Assembly (NCBI GenBank): GCA_002633005.1
Contig: NMRA01000008.1
Coordinates: 566,985 to 626,984, forward strand
From: Phoronis australis
Taxonomy: Eukaryota > Phoronida > Phoronidae
Length of the DNA stretch: 60,000 nucleotides
Direction of reading: 5' to 3'
A program made the translations under genes and the position numbers. Below are positions 1-12,721 of this stretch, one piece after another. Numbering within the stretch: position 1 is the stretch's first letter; every line of letters starts with the position of its first letter. The notes beneath the pieces were generated by a model. The model had not been told where the DNA came from, did no database searches, and saw nothing but the letters and a program-made list of their open reading frames with translations.

Positions 1-526
1 AATTAGCCGAAATGATGGAAAACGATATATTACTTTAGTCTTGTTAGTACTGAGTTTTCAAAATGCTACCCTACACAAAAAGGTAAACAGTTTACTATAA
101 TAACAGGTTATCAGGCTTTACTAATGCAATTTACAAATGCTCTAGTATGTGACCTCAACACGATGTTAATTTGTGGAAGCAGAGAAACGACAATTTCATG
201 CAGAGGCCATCTTTTAGAAGCACCCAGTAGAACGTAATGTCTAAAACAGCCATTGACACGTCTCAAATCACCAACTACATCAACAAGAATTTATTGTGAG
301 CTTTCATTCATCATTTCATCATTCCTTTGAACTGAGAAAAGAACATTCAGTGCTTAGCATGTTTAAAATAATTTGTAACTAAGTAACCAAACAACACAGA
401 AACAAAGCTTTACTTAGTTTGACATATTGCCAGTCACCATTAACATGTCATATACACCGTTGGCATAGAAACAAATTGTCGCTGGCCACAACATACTTAT
501 TTTAAGTCTCTCAAACCAAGCGTGCA

Positions 527-661
527 TTCAGTAACGCTAGGACCTACCCTAGGACTTAGCTAAAATCTAGTCAAAGTCACGTGTTCTCACTAAAAATACA
601 CGGCAATCTCTCCCGTAATCTCGCGAGGTCTTTCTTTTTGCGAGGTCCTAGCATTACTGAA
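527..661. repeat. Short MITE-like element with terminal inverted repeats
   Basis: The left end TTCAGTAACGCTAGGACCT (527-545) is matched in inverse orientation at 643-661 with one mismatch. The element is about 135 bp and has no coding capacity. The size and inverted ends fit a non-autonomous DNA transposon. Target-site duplications are not clear. Confidence 0.7.
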
Positions 662-869
662 CGGGAGGCAGTTTTCTCAAAGTTACAACCACAAATAACA
701 GATTGTTTTTGAGAAATCACATTGTTAAGATTTTTCCATAGTGAACCTTTGGACGGTAGATACAGGATGTTTGGAAGGGGGTGGACAGTACACAGCTGCC
801 TTTGTATGACATTTTCTAGAATCATGCTTAGTGAATGTCCCCAATCTGGAGACCCTGAAGATCCCGTCC

Positions 870-1272
870 AATGGTCTAATCTTTGTACTCAAAATCAAAC
901 TTATTTTTAAAATTTTGCATTTTACATTAAAGTAAAGACAAGATAATCGTCTATAATACCATGCTCGAGTACACTACAGTTTACATTGACGGTTGTCTAA
1001 TCGTTGCTTGCACTTGACTTTGGTATTAATGTTTTACCTTCGAGTCTTAAATTGAAATTTTGAATTTTTACTCGAATTTGAGTTCTTAGTAGTATGTAGG
1101 TTGAATCCAGGGGTCATCAAGTGCAAATTTGGGCCAGAAACTCGTAAACATGTACTATAACATACTTAAGCACAAAAATAGCCACTTGGCTTTGTATTCA
1201 AGTAAAAAGTAAAATGCTAAAAATAATTTTGAGTTTGATTTCGAGGGAAAAGATTATATCCCGAGCCAGACC
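870..1272. repeat. Degenerate copy of the 400-bp TIR element best seen at 22401-22804
   Basis: The left end GGTCTAATCTTTGTACTC and the right end TTTCGAGGGAAAAGATTATA correspond to the termini of the intact copy at 22401-22804. Internal CTCGAGTACACTACAGTTTA also aligns. It is older and more mutated than the 22.4-kb copy. Confidence 0.6.
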
Positions 1273-1997
1273 ATTTAGTGACATCGATTACGAACAGCGG
1301 TCCTCACCAACCTTTATCTTGTTCATAGCGCTTTCACCCATTTGCAATAAATGAAACCCACATTTTAGTGTAGTTTGGATGAAATTTAGTGCAATAAAAA
1401 TAAACCAACAGGAAGTTAAGCTGTATTTTAGCACACAACCCCTCCACTTTCCATTCTGCTAGGAAAGGAGTTTCTAGACGGTGAATGACCACCACTAAGC
1501 CTGCGCTTCAAGCACATAAAAATTTAATACAATATCAAATACTACTGAGAAGCAACACTGCTACAGGTCTCTCTGTCGACATGAGCTCAGCAAAGAAACA
1601 TATGTGTCAATACAGCTGTGAAAGTCATTTCCACTATTTAATCAATAAACTATGTGCTTATTTTGCTTAAAGCTGCACTTCACTGTTGTCTATGTTGAAT
1701 TCTTAACTGAAATGCATTGGGATTTAAGAATATTACCACGCTAATGTGATATTGAACTGTGGCTGAATGAGACAGCAACTCAAGTCACTGGCAATGTGGA
1801 CATGTGGCATTTTCTAATTCGCAATTTTAGAATTGGTCAACCTCAATAGATTCTGAAGCATTTTTTTGAGTCACAGATAGCTGTGGTGTTCTTGTCATTA
1901 ACAGAAATAGAACCTAATCAATCTTACTGGTTGTTAGATGTCAGTGCAGCAATGCAGCGTGCGTATGACGCACTAGATTGCCACACGATGGCGCTAC

Positions 1998-4900
1998 CTG
2001 GTATGCTACGTACCAGGAAGTCTTCTCTTTAGCAAACTTCATCCCAGGCACTCTGCCTGTCCGCCTAATGACCATCTTCATCTTGTTGCTTCCAGTCAAC
2101 ACCTTGACAGCACTACTGGACGCCATGTTGTCAAAACTGACATTGTTCACCTCCACAATGTTGTCACCCACCTCTAAGCCTGATGTCTCTGGAAATGGGG
2201 AAATGAAAACATGATGCTGGAGTCATTAAAGAGGCATGAAACGCAAAAACTCGTGACAAATACCTTTTAAGAAGTTCATGGCAAAAGAAAAAGTTAATTC
2301 CTTGATATCGACAGATATTCAAAATTTTTACGCACCAACTGTAAAAATACCCAGTGAACAGTTTTATTTCTGTTTCAGTGGCAGAGAACCACTTTGAATA
2401 GTCTGTTTTTCATGCTCTATGCCACTCTAACACATCTATAAAACTTTGCAGTTGAGTCGGAAGATACAAGTATTTAATGACAGCAAAACCTATAGCTAAA
2501 CAGATCAACCAGCTGAACTCCCAAACATGCCAAACAAAGTGCATGACCCCCAAAGCACAGTTCACTGACTCGTCAGCTTCCCAAGAGTATCCTTCCAACT
2601 ATTTTTGCCCTTTCCAGGTTTCCAGGTTTTCCAAGATGAGCAGGAATCACATGACTACATAAAAATGCATTCGCACAGGTAAACCAGATTTTACTTGAGT
2701 CCCACCAGCCAATCCACATCCAACACCGGGACAAACGCATTCACACGCTCACCTGCTACAGAGCCTGGGTCCACCTCACTAACATAGATGCCCAATCCGT
2801 GCTCGGACCCGCCACGTATACTAAAGCCTAGGGAGCCATCCTGCGCCTTGGTAACAGTGACCACGTGAAAGCTACCACCCTCATTGCCGTTTACACGCGC
2901 CTGCTGGGTGTGGCTTCGATGGTGACCTATGGGAGAGCAGACATTTTCACTGGATGCATTACACAGCCGCCTGAGCGATGAAATTGGTACCAATTCTGAG
3001 GATGGTAAGTGGTAAAAATCCCAGGGGTACTAAACTAAATTTTTGACAATGGGGTGTAACTGGAAAATTTGGATAACCACCCATTCGGTGAGTGGGCTTC
3101 AAAAAGAGGACCATTTGTAGCGAGCTTCCATGAAAAGTCTCTCTTTCATAAGATTTTTTTTCTAGAATCACCTTTTGCAGGGGTTAATGCCATAAACATA
3201 ACCCTTTTATATGGAGAATCTTGGCAGCTGAAATTCTATCTCAGTAAGCCAGAAACAGCACATGAAGACTGACATATTGTCAAAGATAAATATCATTTAC
3301 AACAACAGTTTTTGATATACAAAAAATATTGAAAATCCATCTGCAGTTTTGTGAAGTTTGAGAAAAACAAACCCTTGGAGCCTGTTTCAAGAAAGTGACT
3401 TAAGATGATCCCAATTCACAATTGCTGAAAAAGGTTTAGCTGAGTAATTTTAAACACATCACAGTCTAGAAATCATTTATAGAAATTATCTTCGTAACTG
3501 AGAGTTATGTGTTTTTTCTCAGACACTTTGCCCTTTTGATTATTAGTGAAATTTCATTGCTTTTCAGAAATAGTTGTGTGGAGCATAAATCAAATTTTAA
3601 TCTTAAGTCTTAAGTCATGAAACAGACTCCTGACGAAGTGTTGAGCTCCAAAGTAGAAACCCTTTTTTACGACATTATCAGAAAAAGCAACCTTCCCTGA
3701 GGAATTTTGTCAGAAAAGGCCACCTTTCATAGTGAAACTGTCAACCTTCTAAGTGGCACTTTGGGTACACAGTACCTTTGAGGTCAATTGATTTTACACA
3801 CAGAGGGTAGTAGCTACTAAAATGCTAAGACCCTTTCATACTAACGTCGATGCGTTAATGTTTTGGGGAATTGCGGTCAGCATGAACGGTTAACTTTGGT
3901 CCTGGATAGAAGTTAAAAGCGTCAGTTAGTTAAGTTCGCCACAATAAACAGTAGGATTTAACAGAGGAGCATCGAAGGTGCAGTGCAGTATGAATGGTCA
4001 AGTCCAGTCTCCTCAAAGTTATCGCCAGGGGCCACTACTATTGTCAACAATTAAAGGGCAGTACTGTCGCTAATAATTGCTTATATTTTGGTTGAATAAT
4101 CGCCAATCCAACTAGAAATAACTTTAATGTCNGGAGATTTCGAAATCAACGCCGATAACCCCAATACTGAACACGGCGACAGTCGTGCTCTCGGTCACAC
4201 GGCCACTGATCATAGCTACGCTGTGTTTACAAACGAGAGAGAGGACTTGCTTGGTATTATAAAGCAAAAAATGAAACATGGTTTTTAGTTTGCAAATTAC
4301 TCCAAATGCACACACTATCCAGCCTGCTCAAGACATGCCTGACCACAAGCTATCCCATGAGCCTTCGCGAAGGAAGTAACTCGCACATGCGCAATGCGTA
4401 GTTCGTCTGCGCTGCAAATCCGCTATTAAAGGGCAGTACTGTCGCTAATAATTGCTTATATTTTGGTTGAATAATCGCCAATCCAACTAGAAATAACTTT
4501 AATGTCACTTAGCACACATAAATGTTCTCAAATTGTCACATTTAAAAAAAATCTTAGCTTACACGGGATGCATCAGCGCTACCTTACAATTACTTCGATG
4601 ACGACAGTGTCACCTACCATTTACTTCGAGATTTCCAGACCCCATAGTGTCAGCAGAAAGTTTAAAACTACAGGTAGAGGCCAACTCATAATTATAAATT
4701 AATCACTATATCACAGTTGAATGCAAGCATAACTGTACCTAAGAATTTGTTGGTATTGTAAAAACATCTCCATACAACCTGTCAATGGAAGACAAACACG
4801 CTATGGGAAATATGGTGACACAACAAACAGGAGTCAATAGCCAGTCTTTCATAATCTAACAATATTGTTTTTACTAGCACACTACGTGCCTATAGATAGT

Positions 4901-7395
4901 AGACGTAAAAAAGCTTAAGGGCTGATCATGAATTTTATAATTAGATTGGAATCATAAAATAAGCTATCAGTCTCATGATAAGGCATGGGCCATAAATTTG
5001 GTTATTGGAAAACAGACCACAAGCACTCAAGAGTAGGGCCATAACTCAGAAAAACCCAATGAAAGCTATCAACAAGTATTGGGTATACATACATCACGTT
5101 ATCTTATCAGAAAGAGTGGAGCAAACAACAACAAGTAATGATGGGAATGAGATCAATACGAGGCGAATACCGATAAATTATTGATGAAGGGGTGTCTTGT
5201 GAAGCCCAGCAACCATCAGATTAAAGTTGCCGAGATTTTGGATACTGATCTGCCTTGTGGTATTATTTCATCTGCTTTCATAATCTTGAGGGATTGGCTA
5301 AGCAGTTTTAAAACTGGCATACGGTAACATCTCAAAACTTTTGGACAAAAAATTGATCTCTTATCAACTTTTCGAATGCCCACTGCATCTTAAAACAGCA
5401 TTTAATGGTACTAGTAGTAACAGTACTGAACTGTAATGTTAAAGTATTTGGCTAATGCTACTTCTATTTTAGGTAAAAAATAAAGAAATAAAACATTGCT
5501 CGTTAGCTTTATTGTGCTCTAAAATTTTGAGATTTTACCATATCTGTACACTGTTTCATCTTAAAATTTTCTGGACAATCCAAACACACAGTAAACTTCT
5601 ATAGTTTTGATCCAGTGAGCATAACACTTGACACTGAGCTTGCATTAGCATCAAGGAACAGTGAAAAATGAGTAACCGGTCTAGTAGGGATTGGACATTA
5701 AAATGTACTGGTTTCAGACATTACAACGCATGGTCCAAATTCTACCATTAGTTTGCTTAGGGGCACGAAAACAAACCGTATTCTTAAAAGTGGAGTGACC
5801 TTTAATCAGATTAAACACGCAATGCTTAAGTTTCAACCTTGGTGTTTTAATCCACAAAGAAAACGTGTATTAACTATTCCCATATTATGGTCACTACGAT
5901 ACAGCTGGCTTAAAAAAATATGTCAAAAAGATAACCCAGTGCGTCAAGTTGATGTTTGAATACAGAGTAAAAATTCTCCAGTCTGGTACAGAGAAAAATT
6001 TATTATTTTGGTCAAGGTCAGAACTCCTACAAAAATTTAGAAATAGGCAATATTGGCAATCCCAAATTCAAGAATCACAAGAGATGAACTTCGCATTGGC
6101 AGCAACTATTTTTCAATGATTTTACCTCAAACTTTGTTGATACTTCGGCGTCCACTATTTGAGAAACATGATAAACGCCAACATTATCCATGTCCCAATG
6201 TTCAAAATCAAGAAAATACAATATTGGCTTGAATTTCAATGTCCTAAAGCTTAGAGACTGTCCAACGCTGTAGAATTTTATCGAATACAGTAAAATTTCT
6301 CTAGTTAGGGACAGCGAAAAATAAATTTTAAGGCCTGAGCTTGTACCACATTTTAGAAGTAGGCAATACCGATTATTGCAAATTCAAGAGCTACAATCAA
6401 CCACAAACGATCAGTATGACAACTCATGAGGACACTGTGTCGGCAGCTATTTTCAAAGATTTTCTGAACTGCAAAGTCTGATCCAAAAAAGAGATGTCTG
6501 ATATTTAAGAAATATGTCTAAAGCCAAAATCAGCAAAGTTCCAATCTTCAGAATCAAGAAAATTCAATTTTGCATTGAATTTCGCTATCCCAAATCTTAC
6601 TAGTAGACAGTTCCAAACTCGTACTGTAATCTGTTTCATAGATACAAAAGTTAGCTGATGCTGCCATTACAAACCTAAACAGTAACTTTGTAATTGCTTT
6701 AATTATCTAGGCCTACATTAAAGCCTCGTTTTAAAATGACATGCCAAATTCTCCCAACATATTAACTAACTTGATGTACATAAAAGCCAAGAAGAAAATA
6801 TTTACCATTACCACAGGATAATTTCTATAAACAACACAGTTTCAGTTTTTCAAAGCTGTCAGATGACAATACCTTTTGTACACTACAAAACCACAGCAAT
6901 TATGTTCAGCTTTATACTCATTTCATAGTCGAGGAAATTCAACACAATACCCAGAGGTCCACTTGTGTGTCACACTTTGGGTTAAATTGATACTATACTG
7001 TAGTCACTTCCTGAACTATCAATTTGTTCATGTTCTAACCACTCACCATTCATAGCAGTGGCCGGTCGTGGTCGTGGGGTATGCAGCGCCACCTTAGGTC
7101 TGTTCTTCACCTGATTTGGCACCGTGAACGGGTGCGCCATCTTGTGGTACGGAGCAATGGCATCAAAACGAGTTACATGATTGGCTGGCAGGAGGTGACG
7201 GATGTCACGTAACAAGTCCAGTTTCTGTGGCGAGTCCAAGGCCGACTTCAAACACTGGACGAGTTTGTCGACCTTTTTATATGTCTGATACTCCTTGAGT
7301 ACCTGGTAGAGATAATCACGGTCAGGATCTGTCAACAGATCCTGAGCCCTCTGGTGGAAGTGCTGAAGGTACTGTTTGCGTTGGTAGTCAGCCAT
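1998..7395 (-). CDS. WHRN: Whirlin-like PDZ scaffold protein, 5' part (three exons, gene continues off the left edge)
   Basis: Whirlin organises actin-bundle tips and periciliary membranes in animal sensory cells (family knowledge). I built three exons: 7395-7047, 2926-2753 and 2188-1998. Their donors are AATG/GTGAGT, GCAG/GTGAGC and CCAG/GTAGCG, and the acceptors end CCCATAG and TTTCCAG. All phases agree, giving 238 codons. Residues about 8-90 form a helical harmonin-homology (HHD) domain with the DRDYLYQVLKEY and ALDSP...LLRDIRHLLP segments. Residues about 137-217 form PDZ1, with the LGFSIRGGSEHGLGIYVS carboxylate-binding loop and the GLEVGDNIVEVN strand. PDZ1 resembles whirlin PDZ1 more than harmonin. 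The start ATG at 7395 is the first in a short leader and is followed by GCT. A Tyr/Thr-rich linker joins the two domains. PDZ2, the second HHD and PDZ3 should lie before position 1. The last donor could instead be 14 bases earlier (TGGTAC/GTAGCA). Confidence 0.88.
3377..3630. repeat. MITE-like inverted-repeat element
   Basis: The left terminus GGAGCCTGTTTCAAG...GACTTAAG (3377-3404) is matched inversely at about 3608-3630 (GTCATGAAACAGACTCC). The element is about 254 bp, AT-rich and non-coding. Its ends resemble those at 38516-38757 and 31388-31820, so these may be related families. Confidence 0.6.
4050..4131. repeat. 82-bp direct duplicate ending at an assembly gap (copy 1)
   Basis: The segment starting ATTAAAGGGCAGTACTGTCG runs up to the N at 4132 and recurs without visible change at 4425-4506 (offset 375). 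It stops exactly at the gap, so the most likely cause is an unmerged contig overlap or a second haplotype. Confidence 0.85.
4425..4506. repeat. 82-bp direct duplicate (copy 2)
   Basis: This is the second copy of 4050-4131. It continues into unique sequence on its right, whereas copy 1 is cut by the N. Confidence 0.85.
5971..6620. repeat. Diverged tandem dimer, unit about 320 bp
   Basis: Two units align in order. Unit 1 starts near 5971 (CTCCAGTCTGGTACAG) and unit 2 near 6293 (CTCTAGTTAGGGACAG). Both then carry TAGAAATAGGCAATA-like, GCAAATTCAAGA-like, CAGCAACTATTTTTCA-like and AATCAAGAAAAT-like blocks at the same spacing. Identity is moderate, so the duplication is old. It could be a dimeric retroposon or part of a satellite array. 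Confidence 0.6.
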
Positions 7396-9280
7396 TTTGA
7401 ATATCTGGAGATAAGACTACATCACAAGTTCGTAGCGGCAGACATCCTACATGGCACTCTACAAAAACAGCAAAACTAACATGAGAAATAATAAAAATAA
7501 TAAAACTCGCTTGAAAAATACTGACGATGTGGATGGCAGCTCACCATGTGACCATTGCTTTGGACGTAAAAATCAATTGACCAGTAGATACACATGAAGT
7601 ATTATAAAATTCAACCACCTGCAGTAACACTGAGACTTCAGCCCACAAGGCCGTCTCAGTTCCCCCACAATGTAATTTGATTTAGCTTACACTACGGCTG
7701 ACATGAGAATTTTTTTTGGTCAAATTTCTCAAAAATAAAAATGAGAAGAAACAATTCCGTGACTGTGTGATCTGTATAGTTTCGACATCATTACACAAAA
7801 TTGTCTGAATATCGTCGATGTCATCAGATTTTAAAAATCGCAAATTTCTGCAATTAATAGCGAATTGAAGAAAGATGTTTGAAAGTATCCACGGACTAAA
7901 ATGTTATATTTCACTACTGACTTTTGCAGATTTTGAATTTAAGAAAAATAATGGTGCACAATCCCAAAACGTAATCTCATCGAAAGGAACACAAAACATA
8001 TAAACTTGATTATTCCCCATTGCGTCCTCTAACTGTGCATTAGCAACTAAGTAGACAGGATCAATACACTTGACTGTTCACTTGATCAGCTGAACATTCA
8101 TTATCTATTGGGTTATTGATCAGGAACTAGGATAAAATTGATACATTGCGAACGGCAAGGAAAGCGCACACTTGTGTAGTTTCACTGCTGGTTTACAACA
8201 CAAACGTTTTTGCGCTTTCCAATTTGTACTTTACAGATTACATGCGCGTAACACATTTGTTTTTAATATGAACTGGGAATTAAAAAACAGTTTCACAGCA
8301 TATTCACAAATGGGTTTTCCTCGTGTGAAAATGTGCAGAGCAACTCTCTCATATTCTCGTTCAACTCATAATACTAGTCAGTGAAACTTGGGTGTCAATG
8401 CTCAGCTGATCAAGAGCCTTAGGAGTTCAGACACAGACACTATCCAGAGGATTCACCAATCTACAAGTACACCTGGTAGGGGGAAGGGAGCACTCCACAC
8501 GAAGAAGCCTATGGATGGCCACTGTCTGTACTGTGCCTATTCAGTAGGCAACACGCAGCCCCTCAGCTGGCCATACAGACACTACAGTCCTCCCCTTCAG
8601 TTTCTATACTAATCTCGTCCTGTTTACTTTAAACGGGCGATAGCCAAAAATGATCACCAAATAAGTGATTTTCACCTCATCGAAAATACTTTTACATTTA
8701 AAATTGTCTCTTAATAAAGTGCTTACTTTCTTCTACAAGGTCTTTCAACTTCTATACATATCCTCGATGAAGTATACGTCTACCTGAATTAAGATGCCTT
8801 TAGCAAAGAATTTCAACTCCACTTTTTCGGTTGCCGTTAACTTTTTTCATTGTGCGCAATAGCCACAAAGAATTTTAATTGACGTCACAGCTTAGCAAAG
8901 CCCATAGGAAGATATCCACAAGTGGAATTTGTAAGATTTGTGTCCTTTGGACTTTTTGTTTGTCAACAGCCGTGATTTCAAAATATTAAACTACCTCAAA
9001 ATTGCGACTACCGAGGGAAGCTCGAGTGAAACTCCACAGAATTATGCGGATTTGTTCAAATGATGTTCACAAAATTGTATACCGCTATGTTAATTATAAC
9101 CCACTGCATAAATATGCACGTTTCATTTGATTTTATTTAACAGTTGTATCTCTAAATGAGTAAAACTTTTATGTAGTTAGGCCATCGACCCTGTATGCCA
9201 GTCACTATAAATACTTATTTACAGACAAGTTATACACGTCTACTGTATGCCTGTGGTATTTCAGCAGGGCAATGTGCCTA
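7396..9280. other. Intergenic, 5' flank of the whirlin gene
   Basis: This stretch includes the whirlin 5' untranslated region and presumably its promoter. I see no clear TATA box. A palindromic CRE (TGACGTCA) lies at 8880-8887. Open frames here are short, lack recognisable domains and are not flanked by convincing splice sites. Confidence 0.4.
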
Positions 9281-9881
9281 TAGACAGTGACCACCGTCTC
9301 TAGCGGGCTCAATAGAGACAGTGTAGCTCCTATAGGCGCTTCATATGACGGAAGTTTTTTGGCAAACTATAAATCTCACCGACTAAAACATCAAAGTCAC
9401 GTTGTTTTAAATACCTTATGCACATAGAGGGACACCTTAGGAAGCCGTCAATTCTTTAATTACTTCTAACTCGAACTAATACTCCCGTTACCAAACTTTT
9501 TCTTCGAGCAGTCTTTCGTGCAGTTCTCGAAATCGGTAACTGCCCATTTTTAACACTGTGCACGGCAGGTGGCATGACATCATATACCCTGATTTGTGCA
9601 GTGCAAAAATGGCCAGTTACTGATTTTGTGAACTGCATGAAGCCATGAAGGACTGATTGAAAAAAAAGTTTGATAACAGGAGTATTTGTTCGAGTTGGAA
9701 GGTATAAAGACATCAACGGCCTCCTAAGGCTAAGGTGTCCTTCTGACTCTGTGTGCATGACGTGACTTTGTTGTTTTAGTCAGTGTGAAGCATAATTCGC
9801 AGAAAAGCTTCCAGTATATGAAGCACCAGTAGGAGCTACACCGTATCTATTGAGCCAGCCAGAGACGCTGGTCACTGTCTA
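9281..9881. repeat. 600-bp foldback element (long inverted repeat)
   Basis: TAGACAGTGACCACCGTCTC at 9281 is mirrored by GAGACGCTGGTCACTGTCTA, which ends at 9881. Matching pairs continue inward: GTGTAGCTCCTATAG/AGGAGCTACACC, AAGTCACGTTGTTTTA/ACGTGACTTTGTTGTTTTA, GGGACACCTTAGGAAG/CTAAGGCTAAGGTGTCC and CGGTAACTGCCCATTTTT/AAAAATGGCCAGTTACTG. The arms nearly meet around 9580, so almost the whole element can form one imperfect hairpin. The frames inside it arise from the repeat and do not look like a gene. Confidence 0.85.
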
Positions 9882-12721
9882 GTGTTTAGGCGATGTAATA
9901 CTGCGCCTGCGGCCAGCTGAGACGATGTTACCGTCTACTGCGTTCCCATCACCCATGCCTTCACCTCACTCTCACAGTCTCAATCACGCGACATCAATTT
10001 TGAACCAAGAAGCACAAGAATAACAATTGTGTACATTTTCTCTTTTTGTAAGTAGACATGTCTGCTGGAGATTGCGCTCCCAACTGTCAAGAGCTTTTCG
10101 AAAAGTTTCTGCGGGCGTTCTGCCAAGTCCAGGCCAATTTCCACGTTTTAACTTTTACCGCTTTGAAAATTACAAGTGACTATTGAACAGGGAGAAAAAG
10201 CACAAAAGTGGCTAAAATGAAAGAAATTGAAAAGATCCGGTTATAAAACACTCACTTACACTCATTAAATACTTACAAAGTACGAAATAGGAAAACACGA
10301 CTTCCAACATCAAGTTGAGGAATATAAATATGGCGGACATTGAAAGCGTCGTGACGTCACATAACAACAAATAACTATTATGGGAGATAATTTTATAGGG
10401 CACCTGTTCACCGAAAGATGCCGCGCGCGTCTTGTCTTGTTGTTGCGGTTGGCACTAGTCTCCTGCACAGACCCTCGAGGTTGGTTCACAAGCCATCCGT
10501 GACATCAGCTTGTGAGGCCCGGGAACCAGGTTAGGTTGGCACAAGTCGGTTTCCGAACTGAAGGTTCCCTGGTCATTCAGTGGTCGGATATACCAGGCAT
10601 TCCGCTAAATAACATGCCCATTACCAGTGCCCTCTCGAGTATGATCTCCGAACTCAGTCCACGGCTATCCTCTCACTGACTATGCTGAAAGAAGTGGTAT
10701 TGTCTCGCCGGGGTATCTTCATCATCTGATGTTGTCTCTGCGATTATCTACGGTGTTGGTCTGGCGGCACCCCCACCCTTCAAGTGTCTCTGGAGGAATA
10801 CGACCCTATGACCCTCTGAACACATCATTCTCTTCGGAGGCTTTCCTTTGGCCGTGGACCGGTTTGACTTCAGTACGGGACCCGTCCTAGTCGGGACTTT
10901 ATCTATGTTTTATATTTATTTTTATTTCTTTCAGTGGTCCCGGCAATAACAACACTACTTTTAAGCACAAAACCACTGCCAGCTATTAAATAGCTGACAT
11001 TGGTGGGAACGACGATGTCATTTCATCTCCGTCAAAATCTGTTTAGTTTTAAAACACACTTTTTGAATGTATGCTTAAATTCTTCAGTTTCACAGTTTAA
11101 TCCGAGCCACTAGTTGAGTAAACAAGATTTCATCTTAGCAATCTCATCAAACAATTTGAAAGATAATTTTTATTTTTAGAAAAGACCAAACACACCTGCC
11201 ATTGTTATTTTTGGACATAAAGTGAGCATTTAATTTCATCCCGTATTTGTCCACGTCTTGTTTATCTTGGCTTAATTTATTACAGATCTTTGACTTTGAA
11301 TTGTACTTGGGTCTGTTTTATACAAAGTGACTTAACCTTAACTTGAGTCAGCTGAGAACTTTGGCCTTGCTTACGGCGCCCACTTCACATTTCTGAATAA
11401 CGTCTTAATCGTGTAATTATTAGCACTATCTCAGCTTTAGAAACAATTTGTAATGAGTATTTTAATAACTACCAGTTACGGATATATTCTCAGAGACTCT
11501 GTACTTTTGTTAAAGTGAGATTTATTCATTTTTAGTAATACTTGTTGGGAGGATCACAAGTGAGAAAGTGAGATCATAAAAGAAAGCAAATGTCGGTAAC
11601 ACTGCATTCATTTTGCACGTCTTCTTGAGTCTCCCGTACCTAACCTGCTGTTAATCCTAACCACTTACGGGCATTTTATTTCTTATGATGTAAATTGCAC
11701 GGACACAAAGCAGCTGTTTGTGATGGCGGATGCCGTCTTGGAGTATTCAAATTACTATTTCAGCATAATGCATTATGATACTAGAATGAGGCATATATTT
11801 AAAAGTGAAAAACAATCTCACTGAGATCACGCACTACATCAGTGTAGTGTGGGAGTGGGGGGTCAGTTATGGGAGGTTAAGGTCTAGAATAGTTACTTGT
11901 TGCTCCGAGCACAATGCTGGACTTTAGACAGCCAAAGACCTGATAGGTGCTTTGGTACTGTTCATGAGATACATTGTCTGAGGAACGCATGATTTATTTT
12001 GGACAAGAAGGCAGCGTAGATGATGCAAAGAATGTTAACGGCGTAGTAGGCCTACGTTATAACATTTTTGCGCCTCAGTCTTGATTGTTGTGGGCGGCGT
12101 CGTGTTTCTTGGTGAAAAGTGAATCTCGCCCGCTGTATTCAAAGGCGTAATGAAACGATTGAAATCAAATTATAAAACAAGTAAAAATCCATTCAAAAGT
12201 TGTAGTAACAAGACGTGTAGGTGTGTAAAAAAATTACACTCCTGCCGGCATTGACGGCCGCCGAGGCTGGTTCAAATTTACTGTTAACAGGGCAAAAGCC
12301 ATACGTCATCACTGGAGCTGCACCGGCTGCTTCGAACAGCACGTGTTCTTAATACTGACGTCACTCCTCAATAACGAAAGGTCATAAATTCCCATGACCT
12401 TGTGAGAAATGGGGTAATATTTCAAGAATGTTCTTGTAGTTTTAGCAAAATCACAATGCAACGCTTCATGTACAGGAACTGGGGTCTAGGACCACGGTTA
12501 TATTACTTCCAGCTGGGGTACAAGTACTGCTGATTATGTTAATTATTTACACATGCAAGCTTCACACGTTACGCTATGTTCAGTTTGGATGAGTGCGAAA
12601 ACGTCTTTTACATCGGTCGGAGTGATCAGTTCAATAAAAACTGAACGTTCTAGTGACAGGGACAGGCATAAATGCGAAAAAATGTGTAAAGAAAAGGAAA
12701 AATGTACAGAGAATAAATGAA
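9882..12721. other. Intergenic, no recognised gene
   Basis: There is a full CRE (TGACGTCA) at 10352-10359 and another at 12357-12364. The part at 10420-10900 is richer in GC than its surroundings but shows no long open frame or domain. Two short ATGGCG-type starts, at about 10332 and 11724, open frames of only 14 and 33 codons. They could be first exons, but no good donor lies in frame. Confidence 0.35.

Larger units (their letters stand above)
1..1997. other. Probable whirlin intron 3, with no recognisable exon
   Basis: This stretch follows the third whirlin exon on the minus strand. I looked for the expected PDZ2 signature in minus-strand frames and found none, so the next exon probably lies outside the window. 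It holds two inverted-repeat elements (527-661 and about 870-1272). Otherwise it is AT-rich DNA with no long open frame. Confidence 0.5.
2927..7046 (-). other. WHRN: Whirlin intron 1 (4.1 kb)
   Basis: This intron separates the HHD exon from the PDZ1 exon, with both splice signals visible. It contains an assembly gap (N at 4132) with an 82-bp duplicate on each side, a TIR element at 3377-3630 and a diverged 320-bp tandem dimer at 5971-6620. No other coding exon is recognisable. Confidence 0.75.

Noticed and set aside
9456-9758. 100-codon minus-strand frame
   Set aside because: It spans the centre of the foldback element and is explained by the inverted repeat.
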